Shown: positions 55,522 to 64,000, numbered from the stretch's first letter. The stretch is 64,000 nucleotides of DNA from Bosea sp. OAE506 (GCF_040546595.1 NZ_JBEPOB010000001.1:3225001-3289000); one strand, 5' to 3'. Numbers and translations: made by a program. Notes: generated by a model from the sequence alone, not told the origin.

Positions 55522-56322
55522 TCAGTGCAGGATCTGGCTGAGGAAGAGCTTGGTGCGCTCGTGCTGGGGGTTCTTGAAGAAGGCGTCGGGCTTGTTCATC
55601 TCGACGATCTGGCCGGCATCCATGAAGATGACGCGGTCGGCGACCTGACGGGCGAAGCCCATCTCGTGGGTGACGCAGAGCATGGTCATGCCCTCGTCGG
55701 CTAGCGAAACCATGGTGTCGAGCACCTCCTTGACCATCTCGGGGTCGAGCGCCGAGGTCGGCTCGTCGAAGAGCATGATCTTCGGGCTCATGCAGAGCGA
55801 GCGGGCGATGGCGACGCGCTGCTGCTGACCGCCGGAGAGCTGGCCCGGATATTTCAGCGCCTGCTCGGGGATCTTGACGCGCTTGAGATAGTGCATCGCG
55901 ATCTCCTCGGCGTCTTTCTTGGGCAGCTTCTTCACCCAGATCGGCGCGAGCGTCAGGTTCTCGAGGATGGTCAGGTGCGGGAACAGGTTGAAGTGCTGGA
56001 AGACCATGCCGACGTCGCGGCGGATCTCGTCGATCTTCTTCAGGTCGTTGGTCAGCTCGGTGCCATCGACGATGATCTGGCCCTTCTGGTGCTCTTCCAG
56101 CCGGTTGATGCAGCGGATCATCGTCGATTTGCCGGAGCCGGACGGCCCGCAGATGACGAGCTTCTCGCCGCGCTCGACCTTGAGGTTGATGTCGCGCAGC
56201 ACGTGGAACTCGCCGTACCACTTGTTGACGCCGACCATCTCCACGGCGGTCGGGGTGTTCAGCGAGGTCGGCTTGAGGGCCGCGGGACGGGACTCGGCCG
56301 CCTTGATGTCTGCCATTGCCAT
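55522..56322 (-). CDS. aapP: General L-amino acid ABC transporter, ATP-binding subunit
   Basis: The 266-residue protein energises uptake of polar amino acids. It carries Walker [10 protein letters not shown], the Q-loop region [19 protein letters not shown], the ABC signature [19 protein letters not shown], Walker B with [12 protein letters not shown], and the H-loop [10 protein letters not shown]. The ATG at 56322 has GAGGA upstream; an ATG at 56316 is possible. It closes the aapJQMP set. Confidence 0.95.
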   Translation of the reverse strand: MAMADIKAAESRPAALKPTSLNTPTAVEMVGVNKWYGEFHVLRDINLKVERGEKLVICGPSGSGKSTMIRCINRLEEHQKGQIIVDGTELTNDLKKIDEIRRDVGMVFQHFNLFPHLTILENLTLAPIWVKKLPKKDAEEIAMHYLKRVKIPEQALKYPGQLSGGQQQRVAIARSLCMSPKIMLFDEPTSALDPEMVKEVLDTMVSLADEGMTMLCVTHEMGFARQVADRVIFMDAGQIVEMNKPDAFFKNPQHERTKLFLSQILH

Positions 56323-56336
56323 GATCGTGGTTCCTC

Positions 56337-57716
56337 TCAGCGTCTCTGGCCGGCGGCGAGCCGCTTCTCGACCGCGATCGAGTAACGGGACATGCCCCAG
56401 CAGCACAGGAAATAGAAAATCGCGGCGAAGGCATAGCCCGTCGCGCGGGTGGTCGGCGTCGCCCAAGTCGGATCGACCAGCGTCGCCTCGATCGTGCGCA
56501 GGAAGTCGAAGATGCCGACGATGGTGACCAGCGTCGTATCCTTGAACAGCCCGATGAAGGTGTTGACGATGCCCGGGATGACGATGCGCAGGGCCTGCGG
56601 CAGGATGATCAGCCGCATCATCTGCCAGTAGCCCAGCCCGAGCGACATCGCGCCCTCGTACTGGCCCTTCGGGATCGCCTGCAGGCCGCCGCGGATGACC
56701 TCCGCCATATAGGCGGCGGCGAAGAGCGCGACGCCGATCAGCGGCCGCAGCAGCCGGTCGGGCGAGTACTCCTGCGGCACGAAGAGCGGCAGCATGGTGT
56801 TGGCCATGAACAGCACGGTGATCAGCGGCACGCCGCGCACGAACTCGATGAAGATTACCGAGAGCAGCTGGATGATCGGCAGCCGCGAGCGGCGCCCCAG
56901 CGCCAGGACCACCCCGAGCGGCAGCGAGAAGACGATGCCGACCGCCGCGATCAGGAAGGTCACCATCATGCCGCCCCAGAGGCCGGTATCGACCCGCGGC
57001 AGGCCGGCGCGATCGGCGACGATCGCGATCAGCCCGAACACGACGAGCGCCAGCAGGATCAGCCGCTTGGGGCGGTAGAAGCGCTGCATCGGCGCGGCAG
57101 CGAGTTCGACCTCCAGCAGCGAGGCCGGCGTCCAGAAGCGGGCGAGGCCGGGCGCGAAGGAGAGCACGAGATAGAGGGCCGCCAGCGCCAGGGTGAGCAG
57201 GATCGCCCAGCGCAGGAAGCCCTCGGCATTGGCGCCGCCGAGCAGCAGCACATAGGCGCCGAGCGGCAGCAGCACGAAGAAGAAGAAGGCGCCGACCTTC
57301 TTCAGGGGCGCGCGGTCCCAGAGCATCCAGACCACGCCGAGCGCAAACATCACGAAGACGATGTTGACGCGCCAGCGCTGGGTGACGGGATAGGAGCCGT
57401 AGATGAAGTACTGGAAGCGGTCGCCGATATAGGCCCAGCACGCGCCCACCGGCCGGCCGACCTTGTCGGCGAGGCAGGCGTCGCGATTGGTTCCGCTCCA
57501 GACCGCATCGAGGAAATAGAAGCGGACCAGGTCCGGCAGACTGGTGGCGACGACGTAGATGCAGATCAGCGTCATGAAGCTGTTCACCGGACCGGAGAAC
57601 AGGTTGTTGCGGATCCAGGCCACAGGCCCCGCCACGGAGAGAGGCGGCGCCTGCTGTTCCAGTGTCTCCCGGCGCACGAAGGCGTGCGGGGCGTTTTCGA
57701 GTGTCGCGTCGGTCAT
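56337..57716 (-). CDS. aapM: General L-amino acid ABC transporter permease AapM
   Basis: The 459-residue membrane protein has an N-terminal extension with a long first periplasmic region, then a permease core. The EAA-loop is [39 protein letters not shown] near residue 355. [22 protein letters not shown] matches polar amino-acid permeases. The large N-terminal part (residues 1-230) with a Cys-rich DAWxGxxRxxC segment ([14 protein letters not shown]) is typical of AapM/BztC. It follows aapQ by 10 bases. Confidence 0.95.
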   Translation of the reverse strand: MTDATLENAPHAFVRRETLEQQAPPLSVAGPVAWIRNNLFSGPVNSFMTLICIYVVATSLPDLVRFYFLDAVWSGTNRDACLADKVGRPVGACWAYIGDRFQYFIYGSYPVTQRWRVNIVFVMFALGVVWMLWDRAPLKKVGAFFFFVLLPLGAYVLLLGGANAEGFLRWAILLTLALAALYLVLSFAPGLARFWTPASLLEVELAAAPMQRFYRPKRLILLALVVFGLIAIVADRAGLPRVDTGLWGGMMVTFLIAAVGIVFSLPLGVVLALGRRSRLPIIQLLSVIFIEFVRGVPLITVLFMANTMLPLFVPQEYSPDRLLRPLIGVALFAAAYMAEVIRGGLQAIPKGQYEGAMSLGLGYWQMMRLIILPQALRIVIPGIVNTFIGLFKDTTLVTIVGIFDFLRTIEATLVDPTWATPTTRATGYAFAAIFYFLCCWGMSRYSIAVEKRLAAGQRR

Positions 57717-57726
57717 CGTGGCGCCC

Positions 57727-58920
57727 TCACCGTTCCACCAGCGCCATGCGCTTGTTGTAGATGTTCATGAACAGCGAGGTCACGAGCGAAATCGTCAGAT
57801 AGACCGCCATGGTGATGGCCACCACCTCGACGGCCTGACCGGTCTGGTTGAGAACCGTGCCGGTGAAGACCTGGACGAGGTCGGGATAGCCGATCGCCAC
57901 CGCCAGCGAGGAGTTCTTGGTCAGGTTGAGATAGTTCGAGGTCAGCGGGGGAATAATGACCCGCATCGCCTGGGGGATGACAACGAGCTTGAGCGTCGGC
58001 CCGGCGCGCAGACCGAGCGCGTTGGCGGCTTCGGTCTGGCCCTTGGAGACGGCGAGGATGCCGGCTCGCACGACCTCGGCGATGAAGCCCGCCGTGTAGG
58101 TGGTCAGGCCGATCAGCAGTGCGACGAATTCCGGGAAGATCTGCAGACCGCCGGTGAGGTTGAAGCGCCCCTGCTGCGGCAGCTCGAAGCTGAGCGGGCT
58201 GCCGGCGAGGAAGAATACCAGCAGCGGCACGCCGAAGATCAGCGCGAGGGTGATGAGGCCGTTGGGGTATTGCGTGCCGGTCCGGGCCTGCTGCTTCTTC
58301 GACCAGCGGTAGAAGACGATCGCCACCACGACGGCGATGAAGAAGGCGATCACCACGGCCTGGAAGGCTGGGCCGAACTGCGGATTGGGGAGGATCAGGC
58401 CGCGGTTGTTCAGGAAGATCGAGCCCGGCAGCGCGATCGAATTGCGCGCATCGGGCAGCGGCTTGAGCACCGCATTGTACCAGAAGAACAGCTGCAGCAG
58501 CAGCGGCAGGTTACGGATGACCTCTACATAGATCATTGCCAGCTTCGCCAGCACCCAGTTGCTGGAGAGGCGCGCGACGCCGACGAAGAAGCCGAGGAAC
58601 GTCGACAGCACGATGCCGATCGAGGCGACCAGCAGCGTGTTCAAAAGGCCGACCCAGAACGCCTGGCCATAGGTCGAGCCCGAGGCGCTGAACGGGATCA
58701 GCTTCTGGTTGACGTCGAAGCCGGCGGCGTTGTGCCAGAAGCCGAAGCCGGAGGCGATCTTCTGCGCACGCAGGTTCTCGATCGCGTTCGATGCGGCGGA
58801 CCAGACGAGGAAGGCGACGAGCCCCAGCAGGGCGAGCTGGTAGACATAGCCCCTGATCTTGGGATCGTAGAACAGCGAGGCCTTGCCCGGCTGCGCGGTC
58901 TCGGTGGGTATGCTCGTCAC
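57727..58920 (-). CDS. aapQ: General L-amino acid ABC transporter permease AapQ
   Basis: The 397-residue membrane protein pairs with AapM as the transmembrane channel. Features include the N-terminal YDPKIRGYVYQLALLGLVAF, SGSTYGQAFWVGLLNTLLVA, YVEVIRNLPLLLQLFFWY and the EAA loop EVVRAGILAVSKGQTEAANALGLRAG with PQAMRVIIPPLTSNYLNLTKNSS. It starts 82 bases after the last binding-protein gene. Confidence 0.95.
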   Translation of the reverse strand: MTSIPTETAQPGKASLFYDPKIRGYVYQLALLGLVAFLVWSAASNAIENLRAQKIASGFGFWHNAAGFDVNQKLIPFSASGSTYGQAFWVGLLNTLLVASIGIVLSTFLGFFVGVARLSSNWVLAKLAMIYVEVIRNLPLLLQLFFWYNAVLKPLPDARNSIALPGSIFLNNRGLILPNPQFGPAFQAVVIAFFIAVVVAIVFYRWSKKQQARTGTQYPNGLITLALIFGVPLLVFFLAGSPLSFELPQQGRFNLTGGLQIFPEFVALLIGLTTYTAGFIAEVVRAGILAVSKGQTEAANALGLRAGPTLKLVVIPQAMRVIIPPLTSNYLNLTKNSSLAVAIGYPDLVQVFTGTVLNQTGQAVEVVAITMAVYLTISLVTSLFMNIYNKRMALVER

Positions 58921-58958
58921 CTGTTACGCCCTTTTTTCGTTTTGGTTGACGCCTTGTC

Positions 58959-58984
58959 CACCGGCGGCGTCGCCACCGCCGGTG
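58959..58984 (-). other. Hairpin in the aapJ-aapQ gap
   Basis: CACCGGCGG (58959-58967) pairs with CCGCCGGTG (58976-58984) around an 8-nt loop. It has no immediate T-run on the minus strand. In operons with abundant binding proteins, such stems often slow exonucleases and raise the level of the upstream gene product; this is an inference. Confidence 0.45.
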
Positions 58985-59002
58985 TCGGTTGTTGCAGCGT
59001 GA

Positions 59003-60025
59003 TCAGCGGATCGGCGGGGCGTATTGCAGCCCGCCCTTGGTCCAGAGCGCGTTCTGGCCGCGGGCGATCTTCAGCAGCGAGCCTTCGCCGACGTTCCGGT
59101 CGAACACGTCTCCATAGTTCCCCACATGCTTGACGATGCGATAGGCCCAATCGTTGGTCAGGCCGATCGCCTCGCCGAACTTGCCCTCCGTCCCGACGAG
59201 GCGCTTGATCTCCGGATTGTCGGATTTCAGCATCTGTTCGACATTCGCCTGGGTGACCCCGAGTTCCTCGGCGTTCAGCATGGCGTTGTGGGTCCATTTG
59301 ACCACGTCGAACCAGTTGTCGTCGCCATGGCGGACCACCGGGCCGAGCGGCTCCTTGGAGATGATCTCGGGCAGCACGATATGGTCGGCCGGCACCTGGA
59401 GCTTCAGGCGCTCGGCATAGAGGCCCGAGGAATCCGTGGTGAAGACGTCGCAACGGCCGGACTCGTAGGCCTTGATGGTCTCGTCGCCGCCGGCGAAGGC
59501 CACGACCTCGTACTTCATCTTGTTGGAGCGGAAATAGTCGGCGAGGTTGAGCTCCGTCGTCGTGCCCTGCGCCACGCAGACCGAGGCGCCGGCGAGCTTC
59601 AGCGCGGAGTCGACGCCGAGCTTCTTGCGGACCATGAAACCCTGGCCGTCATAGTAGTTCACGCCGGCGAAGTTCAGTCCCAGCGAGGTGTCGCGGGACA
59701 TCGTCCAGGTCGTCGTGCGAGAGAGCAGATCGACCTCGCCCGCCTGGAGCGCAGTGAAGCGGTCCTTCGACGAGAGCGGGACGAACTTGACCTTCAGCGG
59801 GTCGTTGAAGATCGCGGCAGCGATGCCGCGGCAGAGATCGACGTCGAGCCCCTTATAATTGCCCTGGGCGTCGGGCATGGCGAAGCCGGCAAGGCCCGGG
59901 CTGGTGCCGCAGTTGAGCACGCCGCGCGCCTTGATCTGGGCGAGCGTATTGGTCTGAGCGCTGGTGGCGCCTGCAGAGGCGACGAGCGCTGCGGCCGCGA
60001 GAACCGTCGTGACGATGTTGTTCAT
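59003..60025 (-). CDS. aapJ: Amino acid ABC transporter substrate-binding protein (AapJ paralog 1)
   Basis: The 340-residue periplasmic protein has a signal peptide ending near SAGATSAQ, the family 3 receptor start LAQIKARGVLNCGTSPGLAGFAMPDAQGNYKGLDVDLCRGIAAAIF, and LSSKDRFTALQAGEVDLLSRTTTWTMSRD. It ends QNALWTKGGLQYAPPIR. It is the copy nearest aapQ, so it keeps the name aapJ. AGGGGAA precedes the ATG, downstream of a 14-bp hairpin. Confidence 0.94.
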   Translation of the reverse strand: MNNIVTTVLAAAALVASAGATSAQTNTLAQIKARGVLNCGTSPGLAGFAMPDAQGNYKGLDVDLCRGIAAAIFNDPLKVKFVPLSSKDRFTALQAGEVDLLSRTTTWTMSRDTSLGLNFAGVNYYDGQGFMVRKKLGVDSALKLAGASVCVAQGTTTELNLADYFRSNKMKYEVVAFAGGDETIKAYESGRCDVFTTDSSGLYAERLKLQVPADHIVLPEIISKEPLGPVVRHGDDNWFDVVKWTHNAMLNAEELGVTQANVEQMLKSDNPEIKRLVGTEGKFGEAIGLTNDWAYRIVKHVGNYGDVFDRNVGEGSLLKIARGQNALWTKGGLQYAPPIR

Positions 60026-60036
60026 GCTGTTCCCCT

Positions 60037-60068
60037 GTTTTGGACGCGGGCGAACCCGCGTCCAAAAC
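60037..60068 (-). other. 14-bp UUCG-type hairpin just upstream of aapJ paralog 1
   Basis: GTTTTGGACGCGGG (60037-60050) pairs over all 14 positions with 60055-60068, and the minus-strand loop is TTCG, a very stable tetraloop. It sits 12 bases before the ATG, leaving AGGGGAA free. A 5' stem of this kind may protect the transcript. Confidence 0.6.
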
Positions 60069-60091
60069 GCTTAGCAAGTCCCAGACCAAGC

Positions 60092-60114
60092 CCCCGCCGC
60101 GTCTCGCGGCGGGG
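60092..60114 (-). terminator. GC-rich hairpin in the gap between aapJ paralogs 2 and 1
   Basis: CCCCGCCGCG (60092-60101) pairs with CGCGGCGGGG (60105-60114) around TCT. On the minus strand the next bases are GCTTGG, with no T-run, so termination would be weak. It lies after paralog 2, whose stop is at 60171. Confidence 0.45.
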
Positions 60115-60170
60115 TTTGGCAGGGAATCCGGCCGGGCATCGCAGAGCCATGCTGTCCGGTACGCAGGGGA

Positions 60171-61193
60171 TCAGCGGATCGGCGGGGCGTATTGCAGGCC
60201 GCCCTTGGTCCAGAGGGCGTTCTGGCCGCGGGCGATCTTCAGCAGCGAGCCCGCGCCGACATTGCGCTCGAAGGACTCGCCGTAATTGCCGACATGCTTG
60301 ATGATCCGGTAGGCCCAGTCGTTGGTCAGGCCGACGGCCTCGCCGAACTTGCCTTCCGTGCCCACCAGACGCTTGATCTCCGGATTGTCGGACTTCAGCA
60401 TCTCGTCGACATTGGCCTTGCTGACACCCAGTTCCTCGGCGTTCAGCATGGCGTAGTGGGTCCATTTCACCACATCGAGCCAGTTGTCGTCGCCATGGCG
60501 GACGACCGGGCCGAGCGGCTCCTTCGAGATGATCTCCGGCAGGACGATGTGGTCGGCCGGGACCTGGAGCTTCAGGCGCTCGGCATAGAGGCCGGAGGCG
60601 TCGGTGGTGAAGGCATCGCAGCGGCCGGACTCGTAGGCCTTGATGGTTTCGTCCGACGTCGCGAAGGCGACGACCTCGTACTTCATCTTGTTGGCGCGGA
60701 AGTAGTCGGCGAGGTTGAGTTCGGTCGTGGTGCCCTGCTGGGTGCAGACCGAGGCGCCGGCGAGCTTCAGCGCGGAGTCGATGCCGAGCTTCTTGCGGAC
60801 CATGAAGCCCTGGCCGTCATAGTAGTTCACGCCGGCGAAGTTCAGTCCCAGCGAGGTGTCGCGCGACATCGTCCAGGTCGTGTTGCGCGAGAGCAGGTCG
60901 ACCTCGCCCGACTGGAGCGCGGTGAAGCGGTCCTTCGACGAAAGCGGGATGTACTTGACCTTGTTCGGATCGTTGAAGATCGCGGCCGAGAGGGCCTTGC
61001 AGAGATCGACGTCGAGGCCGCTCCAGGTGCCCTGGGCGTCGGGAATGCCGAAGCCCGCGAGGCCCGGGCCGACGCCGCAGGTCACGACGCCCTTGGTCTT
61101 GATCTGTCCGAGCAGCCCGGTCTGAGCCTGGGCGCCGGTGACGCAAATGGTTGCAGCGGCAGCGGCGAACGCTGCAGCGATGACGGTTTTCAT
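60171..61193 (-). CDS. Amino acid ABC transporter substrate-binding protein (AapJ paralog 2)
   Basis: The 340-residue protein has a signal peptide ending near TGAQAQ, then LLGQIKTKGVVTCGVGPGLAGFGIPDAQGTWSGLDVDLCKALSAAIF. It is extremely similar to paralog 1, including LSSKDRFTALQSGEVDLLSRNTTWTMSRD and the AERLKLQVPADHIVLPEI region. The two most likely arose by recent tandem duplication. It starts at 61193 with AGGGGAAA upstream, as in paralog 1. Altered ligand preference is possible but not shown. Confidence 0.93.
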   Translation of the reverse strand: MKTVIAAAFAAAAATICVTGAQAQTGLLGQIKTKGVVTCGVGPGLAGFGIPDAQGTWSGLDVDLCKALSAAIFNDPNKVKYIPLSSKDRFTALQSGEVDLLSRNTTWTMSRDTSLGLNFAGVNYYDGQGFMVRKKLGIDSALKLAGASVCTQQGTTTELNLADYFRANKMKYEVVAFATSDETIKAYESGRCDAFTTDASGLYAERLKLQVPADHIVLPEIISKEPLGPVVRHGDDNWLDVVKWTHYAMLNAEELGVSKANVDEMLKSDNPEIKRLVGTEGKFGEAVGLTNDWAYRIIKHVGNYGESFERNVGAGSLLKIARGQNALWTKGGLQYAPPIR

Positions 61194-61310
61194 GTGATTT
61201 CCCCTGTTGTCGGAACGGGTTCCTCCCGTTCTCGGTGAAGTAGCAAGTCCCGGACCAGCGCGGTCCGTCTTCCCTCTCCTCTGGGCCCCTCGCCCGTTGC
61301 GTTCCGCGAC

Positions 61311-61344
61311 AAAAAAGCGGGCGCCGGACGGATCCGGCGCCCGC
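61311..61344 (-). terminator. Intrinsic terminator between AapJ paralogs 3 and 2
   Basis: On the minus strand a 12-bp stem (GCGGGCGCCGGA, 61344-61333, with 61328-61317) around TCCG is followed by TTTTTT at 61316-61311. It lies nine bases after the paralog 3 stop. This is a textbook intrinsic terminator inside the gene set. Confidence 0.85.
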
Positions 61345-61353
61345 TCGTCGTCC

Positions 61354-62379
61354 TTAGCGGACAGGCGGGGCGTATTGCAGGCCGCCCTTGGTCCAGAGTG
61401 CGTTCTGGCCACGCGCGATCTTCAGCAGCGAACCGGCGCCGACGTTCTTGTCGAACGACTCCCCGTAGTTCCCGACCTGCTTGACGATGCGGTAGACCCA
61501 GTCATTGGTCAGGCCGATGGTCTCGCCGAACTTGCCTTCGGTCCCGAGCAGACGCTTGATCTCCGGGTTCGGCGACTTCAGCATCTCGTCGACATTGGCC
61601 TTGGTGACGCCCAGCTCCTCGGCGTTCAGCATGGCGAAGTGGACCCACTTCACCAGGGCGAACCACTGCGGATCGTTGTTGCGGACGGACGGGCCGAGCG
61701 GCTCCTTCGAGATGATCTCGGGGAGAACGATGTGCTCGTCTGGGGCGGTCAGCTTCAGGCGCTCGGCATAGAGGCCCGAGGCGTCGGTGGTGAAGGCGTC
61801 GCAGCGGCCGGCGTCATAGGCCTTGACCGTCTCGTCCGAGGAGGCGAAGGCGACGACCTCGTACTTCAGGTTATTGGCCCGGAAGTAGTCGGCGAGGTTG
61901 AGCTCGGTCGTGGTGCCCTGCTGGGTGCAGACCGAAGCGCCGGAGAGCTGCAGCGCCGAGGTGACGCCGAGCTTCTTGCGGACCATGAAGCCCTGGCCGT
62001 CATAGTAGTTCACGCCCGTGAAGACGATGCCGAGCGAGGCGTCGCGGGTCATCGTCCAGGTCGAGTTGCGGACGAGCAGGTCGACCTCGCCCGACTGGAG
62101 CGCCGTGAAGCGATCCTTGGCCGAGAGCGGGATGAACTTGACCTTCGCCGGATCGTTGAAGATCGCCGCAGCGACCGCGCGGCAGAACTCGACGTCGAGG
62201 CCGCCCCAGTTGCCCTGGGCATCCGGCACGCCGAAGCCGGCGAGGCCGGTGTTGGAGCCGCAGTTGAGGATGTTGCGCTGCTTGACCTGAGCCAGCGTCG
62301 AGGGCGCCTGCGCCGAGGCGGCGGTCGCCGCCAACGCCAGGCCGAGCCCCGCGACGGCGGCCGTCATGAACTTCTTCAT
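61354..62379 (-). CDS. Amino acid ABC transporter substrate-binding protein (AapJ paralog 3)
   Basis: The 341-residue protein has a signal peptide ending near ATAASAQ, then STLAQVKQRNILNCGSNTGLAGFGVPDAQGNWGGLDVEFCRAVAAAIF. It is clearly related to paralogs 1 and 2 but more diverged (for example LTAPDEHIVLPEII and VRNNDPQWFALVKWVHFAML). It is the first gene of the set, with GGGAGAG upstream of the ATG, and its transcript can end at the terminator 61311-61344. It may thus be the most abundant receptor. Confidence 0.94.
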   Translation of the reverse strand: MKKFMTAAVAGLGLALAATAASAQAPSTLAQVKQRNILNCGSNTGLAGFGVPDAQGNWGGLDVEFCRAVAAAIFNDPAKVKFIPLSAKDRFTALQSGEVDLLVRNSTWTMTRDASLGIVFTGVNYYDGQGFMVRKKLGVTSALQLSGASVCTQQGTTTELNLADYFRANNLKYEVVAFASSDETVKAYDAGRCDAFTTDASGLYAERLKLTAPDEHIVLPEIISKEPLGPSVRNNDPQWFALVKWVHFAMLNAEELGVTKANVDEMLKSPNPEIKRLLGTEGKFGETIGLTNDWVYRIVKQVGNYGESFDKNVGAGSLLKIARGQNALWTKGGLQYAPPVR

Positions 62380-62770
62380 GTAACTCTCTCCCATTGAAAT
62401 GCTCCTGCCCGATCTCGGCCGGCAGACGCCGTCGGTCTGGTCGCTCGCGGCGCTACGGCCGCTGGATGCACAGAAATTATGCGCCATACCGTCCGTTCGT
62501 CGATTGCCAGAGCCCCGCATGAGCGTCAAGCGGAGGCGTCTTTCGACGCCGTCCCTTGTCCACTGCATACATCACATGCGAGTTTGTGGGGGCGGTCAAG
62601 CCTGAGGCGGCTCGGTTTGGGCGATGACGAGGGTCCTGACGCTGCGGCGCAGCCCTGCCCGATTCGGCGCCAGAACTGCGCGGCAACCAGCCATGCCGCG
62701 CTCTTTCGCAATCGATGCTGCCCGTTCGAGCCTGCCTAAAGCGCTGCCGCTCGCGGGCGCGCCGACCCCG
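62380..62770. other. Leader and promoter region of the aap set
   Basis: No gene is evident in these 391 bases. On the minus strand, TTGACC (62599-62594) and TGTGAT (62576-62571) are 17 bases apart and could be a promoter, about 190 bases before the paralog 3 ATG, but the -10 is poor. Small open frames overlap here without a matching family. The LABN gene ends at 62771 on the same strand without a clear terminator. Confidence 0.35.
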
Positions 62771-63097
62771 TCAGCCCTGCCGGCGACGGCGGTTGCGGAA
62801 GATCAGGATGAGGTTGCGGGTATAGATCACCATTGCGAGAGCCTGGCCCATGATGATGATCGGCTCGCGCCGGACGATGCCGTAGACCAGCGTCATCAGG
62901 CCGCCCGCCAGCGAGAAATACCAGAAGGAGAGCGGCATCACCGAGTTGCCCTCCCGCTCGCTCGCCAGCCACTGGACCAGGAAGCGCGCGGTGAAGAGCA
63001 GCTGCGCGACGATGCCGAAGGCGAGCCAGAAGTCGAACTTCAGCACAAAGACGTCGTAGAGATAGTCGGAGACCGCGTGGCCGATGGAGATGATCAT
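62771..63097 (-). CDS. LABN-domain (lipid-A-disaccharide synthase N-terminal-like) membrane protein
   Basis: The 108-residue protein matches the short LABN membrane domain: DVFVLKFDFWLAFGIVAQLLFTARFLVQWLASEREGNSVMPLSFWYFSLAGGLMTLVYGIVRREPIIIMGQALAMVIYTRNLILI. Three to four helices are predicted. The domain is found fused to or beside polyprenyl-phosphate sugar transferases. It starts inside the GT2 stop (ATGA overlap), so the pair is coupled, probably in lipid-linked sugar modification of the envelope. Confidence 0.9.
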   Translation of the reverse strand: MIISIGHAVSDYLYDVFVLKFDFWLAFGIVAQLLFTARFLVQWLASEREGNSVMPLSFWYFSLAGGLMTLVYGIVRREPIIIMGQALAMVIYTRNLILIFRNRRRRQG

Positions 63098-63861
63098 GGC
63101 TGCGGCTCCGTGACGATCTGCGGCACGCGCCGGCGGCGGCGGATCAGCCACCAGACACCGACAAGGTCCAGGATGCCGACCCAGAGTCGGTCGAAGAAGC
63201 CATAGTTCGAGACGCCGGTGAGTCGCGGGCGGTCGCGGACGTCGAGATGCACGACCGTATAGCCCTCGCGCACCATCAGAGCCGGCATGAAGCGGTGCAG
63301 CGCGTCGAAATAGGGCAACGCCAGATAGGCCTCGCGCCGGAAGCATTTCAGCCCGCAGCCGGCATCGCGCGTGCCGTCCTTGAGCAGGCGTCCGCGGACG
63401 CCGTTGGCGATGCGCGACTGCAGTTTCTTGAAGCCGGTGTCCTTGCGGCCGACGCGCTGGCCCTGGACGAGGCCGGCCTGGAGACCGGCTTGCTGCAGCG
63501 CCGACAGCATCGCCGGCAGGAAGGACGGGTCGTTCTGCCCGTCGCCATCGAGCGTCGCGACGATGGGCGCGCGGGCGTGGCGCACGCCACTCCTCACCGC
63601 TGCGCTCTGGCCGCAGGACTGGGCGTGGGTGACGATCCGCAGCCAGCTCCGCTCGGCGGCCAGGGAGGCCAGCGCCGCCGCCGTGCCGTCGCTCGAGCCG
63701 TCATTGACGTAGATGACCTCGAAGGCACCGATCGATCGGCAGGCCGTCTCGATGTCGGCGATCAGCGGCCCGACATTGCCGACTTCGTTGCGTACGGGCA
63801 CGACGACGCTGAGCAGCGGCGCGGTCGAAGCGGCTTCGGGAGATGGCGTGGGGTCGGTCAA
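63094..63861 (-). CDS. Family 2 glycosyltransferase (polyprenyl-phosphate type)
   Basis: The 255-residue protein has APLLSVVVPVRNEVGNVGPLIADIETACRS, IYVNDGSSDGTAAALASLA, the DGDGQNDPSFLPAM metal motif (DxD type), CGLKCFRREAYLALPYF and a C-terminal single membrane segment FFDRLWVGILDLVGVWWLI. It resembles DPM1/ArnC-like enzymes that load a sugar on a polyprenyl phosphate. No ATG precedes the domain; the TTG at 63861 gives a start close to homologs, another TTG at 63891 is possible. Confidence 0.88.
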   Translation of the reverse strand: MTDPTPSPEAASTAPLLSVVVPVRNEVGNVGPLIADIETACRSIGAFEVIYVNDGSSDGTAAALASLAAERSWLRIVTHAQSCGQSAAVRSGVRHARAPIVATLDGDGQNDPSFLPAMLSALQQAGLQAGLVQGQRVGRKDTGFKKLQSRIANGVRGRLLKDGTRDAGCGLKCFRREAYLALPYFDALHRFMPALMVREGYTVVHLDVRDRPRLTGVSNYGFFDRLWVGILDLVGVWWLIRRRRRVPQIVTEPQP

Positions 63862-63966
63862 CAGACGATCATCCGGAAAAACGGCCCGCAACCTGCGTCA
63901 GGGCGGCCGACAGGGCAAGGAGCTTTGCAGGATGTCCGTTCGCCGAAGGACCCTGCCATGATGGGT

Positions 63967-64000
63967 TCAGGGCCGGGTCAGCACCGCGATCTCGAGGCGG
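63967..64000 (-). CDS. Possible 3' end of an upstream gene (partial, beyond window)
   Basis: On the minus strand the last bases of the window read RLEIAVLTRP then TGA at 63967-63969. This could be the C-terminus of a gene that precedes the GT2 gene, for example a membrane glycosyltransferase as often seen in this arrangement. With only ten residues visible, it is no more than a suggestion. Confidence 0.25.
   Translation of the reverse strand, partial: RLEIAVLTRP

Noticed and set aside
62440..62500. Sigma-54-like TGGCGC...TTTCT on the minus strand upstream of the aap set
   Set aside because: The -12 element lacks the required GC, so it does not meet the consensus despite plausible nitrogen control of aap genes.

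Overview
The window is GC-rich, compact chromosomal DNA from an alphaproteobacterium, most likely a Hyphomicrobiales (Rhizobiales) member and probably Bosea-like. The inference rests on gene content: an aapJQMP amino-acid ABC transporter, an IalB-family protein, HspQ, OpgGH osmoregulated glucan synthesis, Bug-type binding proteins, and an RlpA gene preceded by a perfect CtrA-type box. No insertion sequence, integrase, CRISPR array, rRNA or replication origin was seen, and almost all genes are intact housekeeping genes.

Layout: 1-3436 holds the end of secG, pyrG and argC. 3606-7251 is an envelope module: DUF350, DUF1190, a glutathionylspermidine-synthase-like ATP-grasp ligase, a VOC protein and a second DUF350. 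7271-11004 is opgG-opgH on the minus strand. 11261-14575 is glmU-glmS, supplying UDP-GlcNAc. 14589-22073 has DUF454, DUF502, recG, sdhE and mfd. 22086-28345 has an orphan peptide-binding protein with a degenerate adenylate-forming protein, ialB, hspQ, a malyl-CoA-lyase-like gene and an AT-richer gene with an HEPN-like R-x4-H motif. That last gene lies next to a tRNA-Thr-like gene with an enlarged D-loop. 29047-35048 carries an AEC transporter, a CaiB-type CoA-transferase, a Ubi-type hydroxylase, a quinone oxidoreductase and two unknown proteins. 35052-43912 holds rimO, a rhodanese, OsmC, cysG, mazG, arfB-recX, a Bug protein, a methyltransferase and the MBL hydrolase that ends the next operon.

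43115-50548 is a compact minus-strand operon, rlpA-dacF-tmk-holB-metG-tatD-MBL, joining septal cell-wall genes to DNA replication and tRNA charging behind the CtrA-type box. Then come tRNA-Ser(TGA) and rsmB-guaA-DUF5993-dsbB. Next are two very small genes, one of which has its Shine-Dalgarno sequence buried in a perfect hairpin directly before the ATG. 55522-62379 is an aap-type amino-acid importer with three tandem binding-protein paralogs, and an intrinsic terminator lies after the first. The right end has a GT2 glycosyltransferase and a LABN membrane protein, with the tail of a possible further gene.

The most unusual points are the hairpin-masked ribosome binding site at 55423-55450, the tRNA with a 24-nt D-loop at 28521-28609 beside the HEPN-like gene, the triplicated binding protein with internal termination, the two-DUF350/ATP-grasp module, and the adenylation-domain protein without its ATP-binding signature. 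All functions are inferred from reading the sequence; no search was run.
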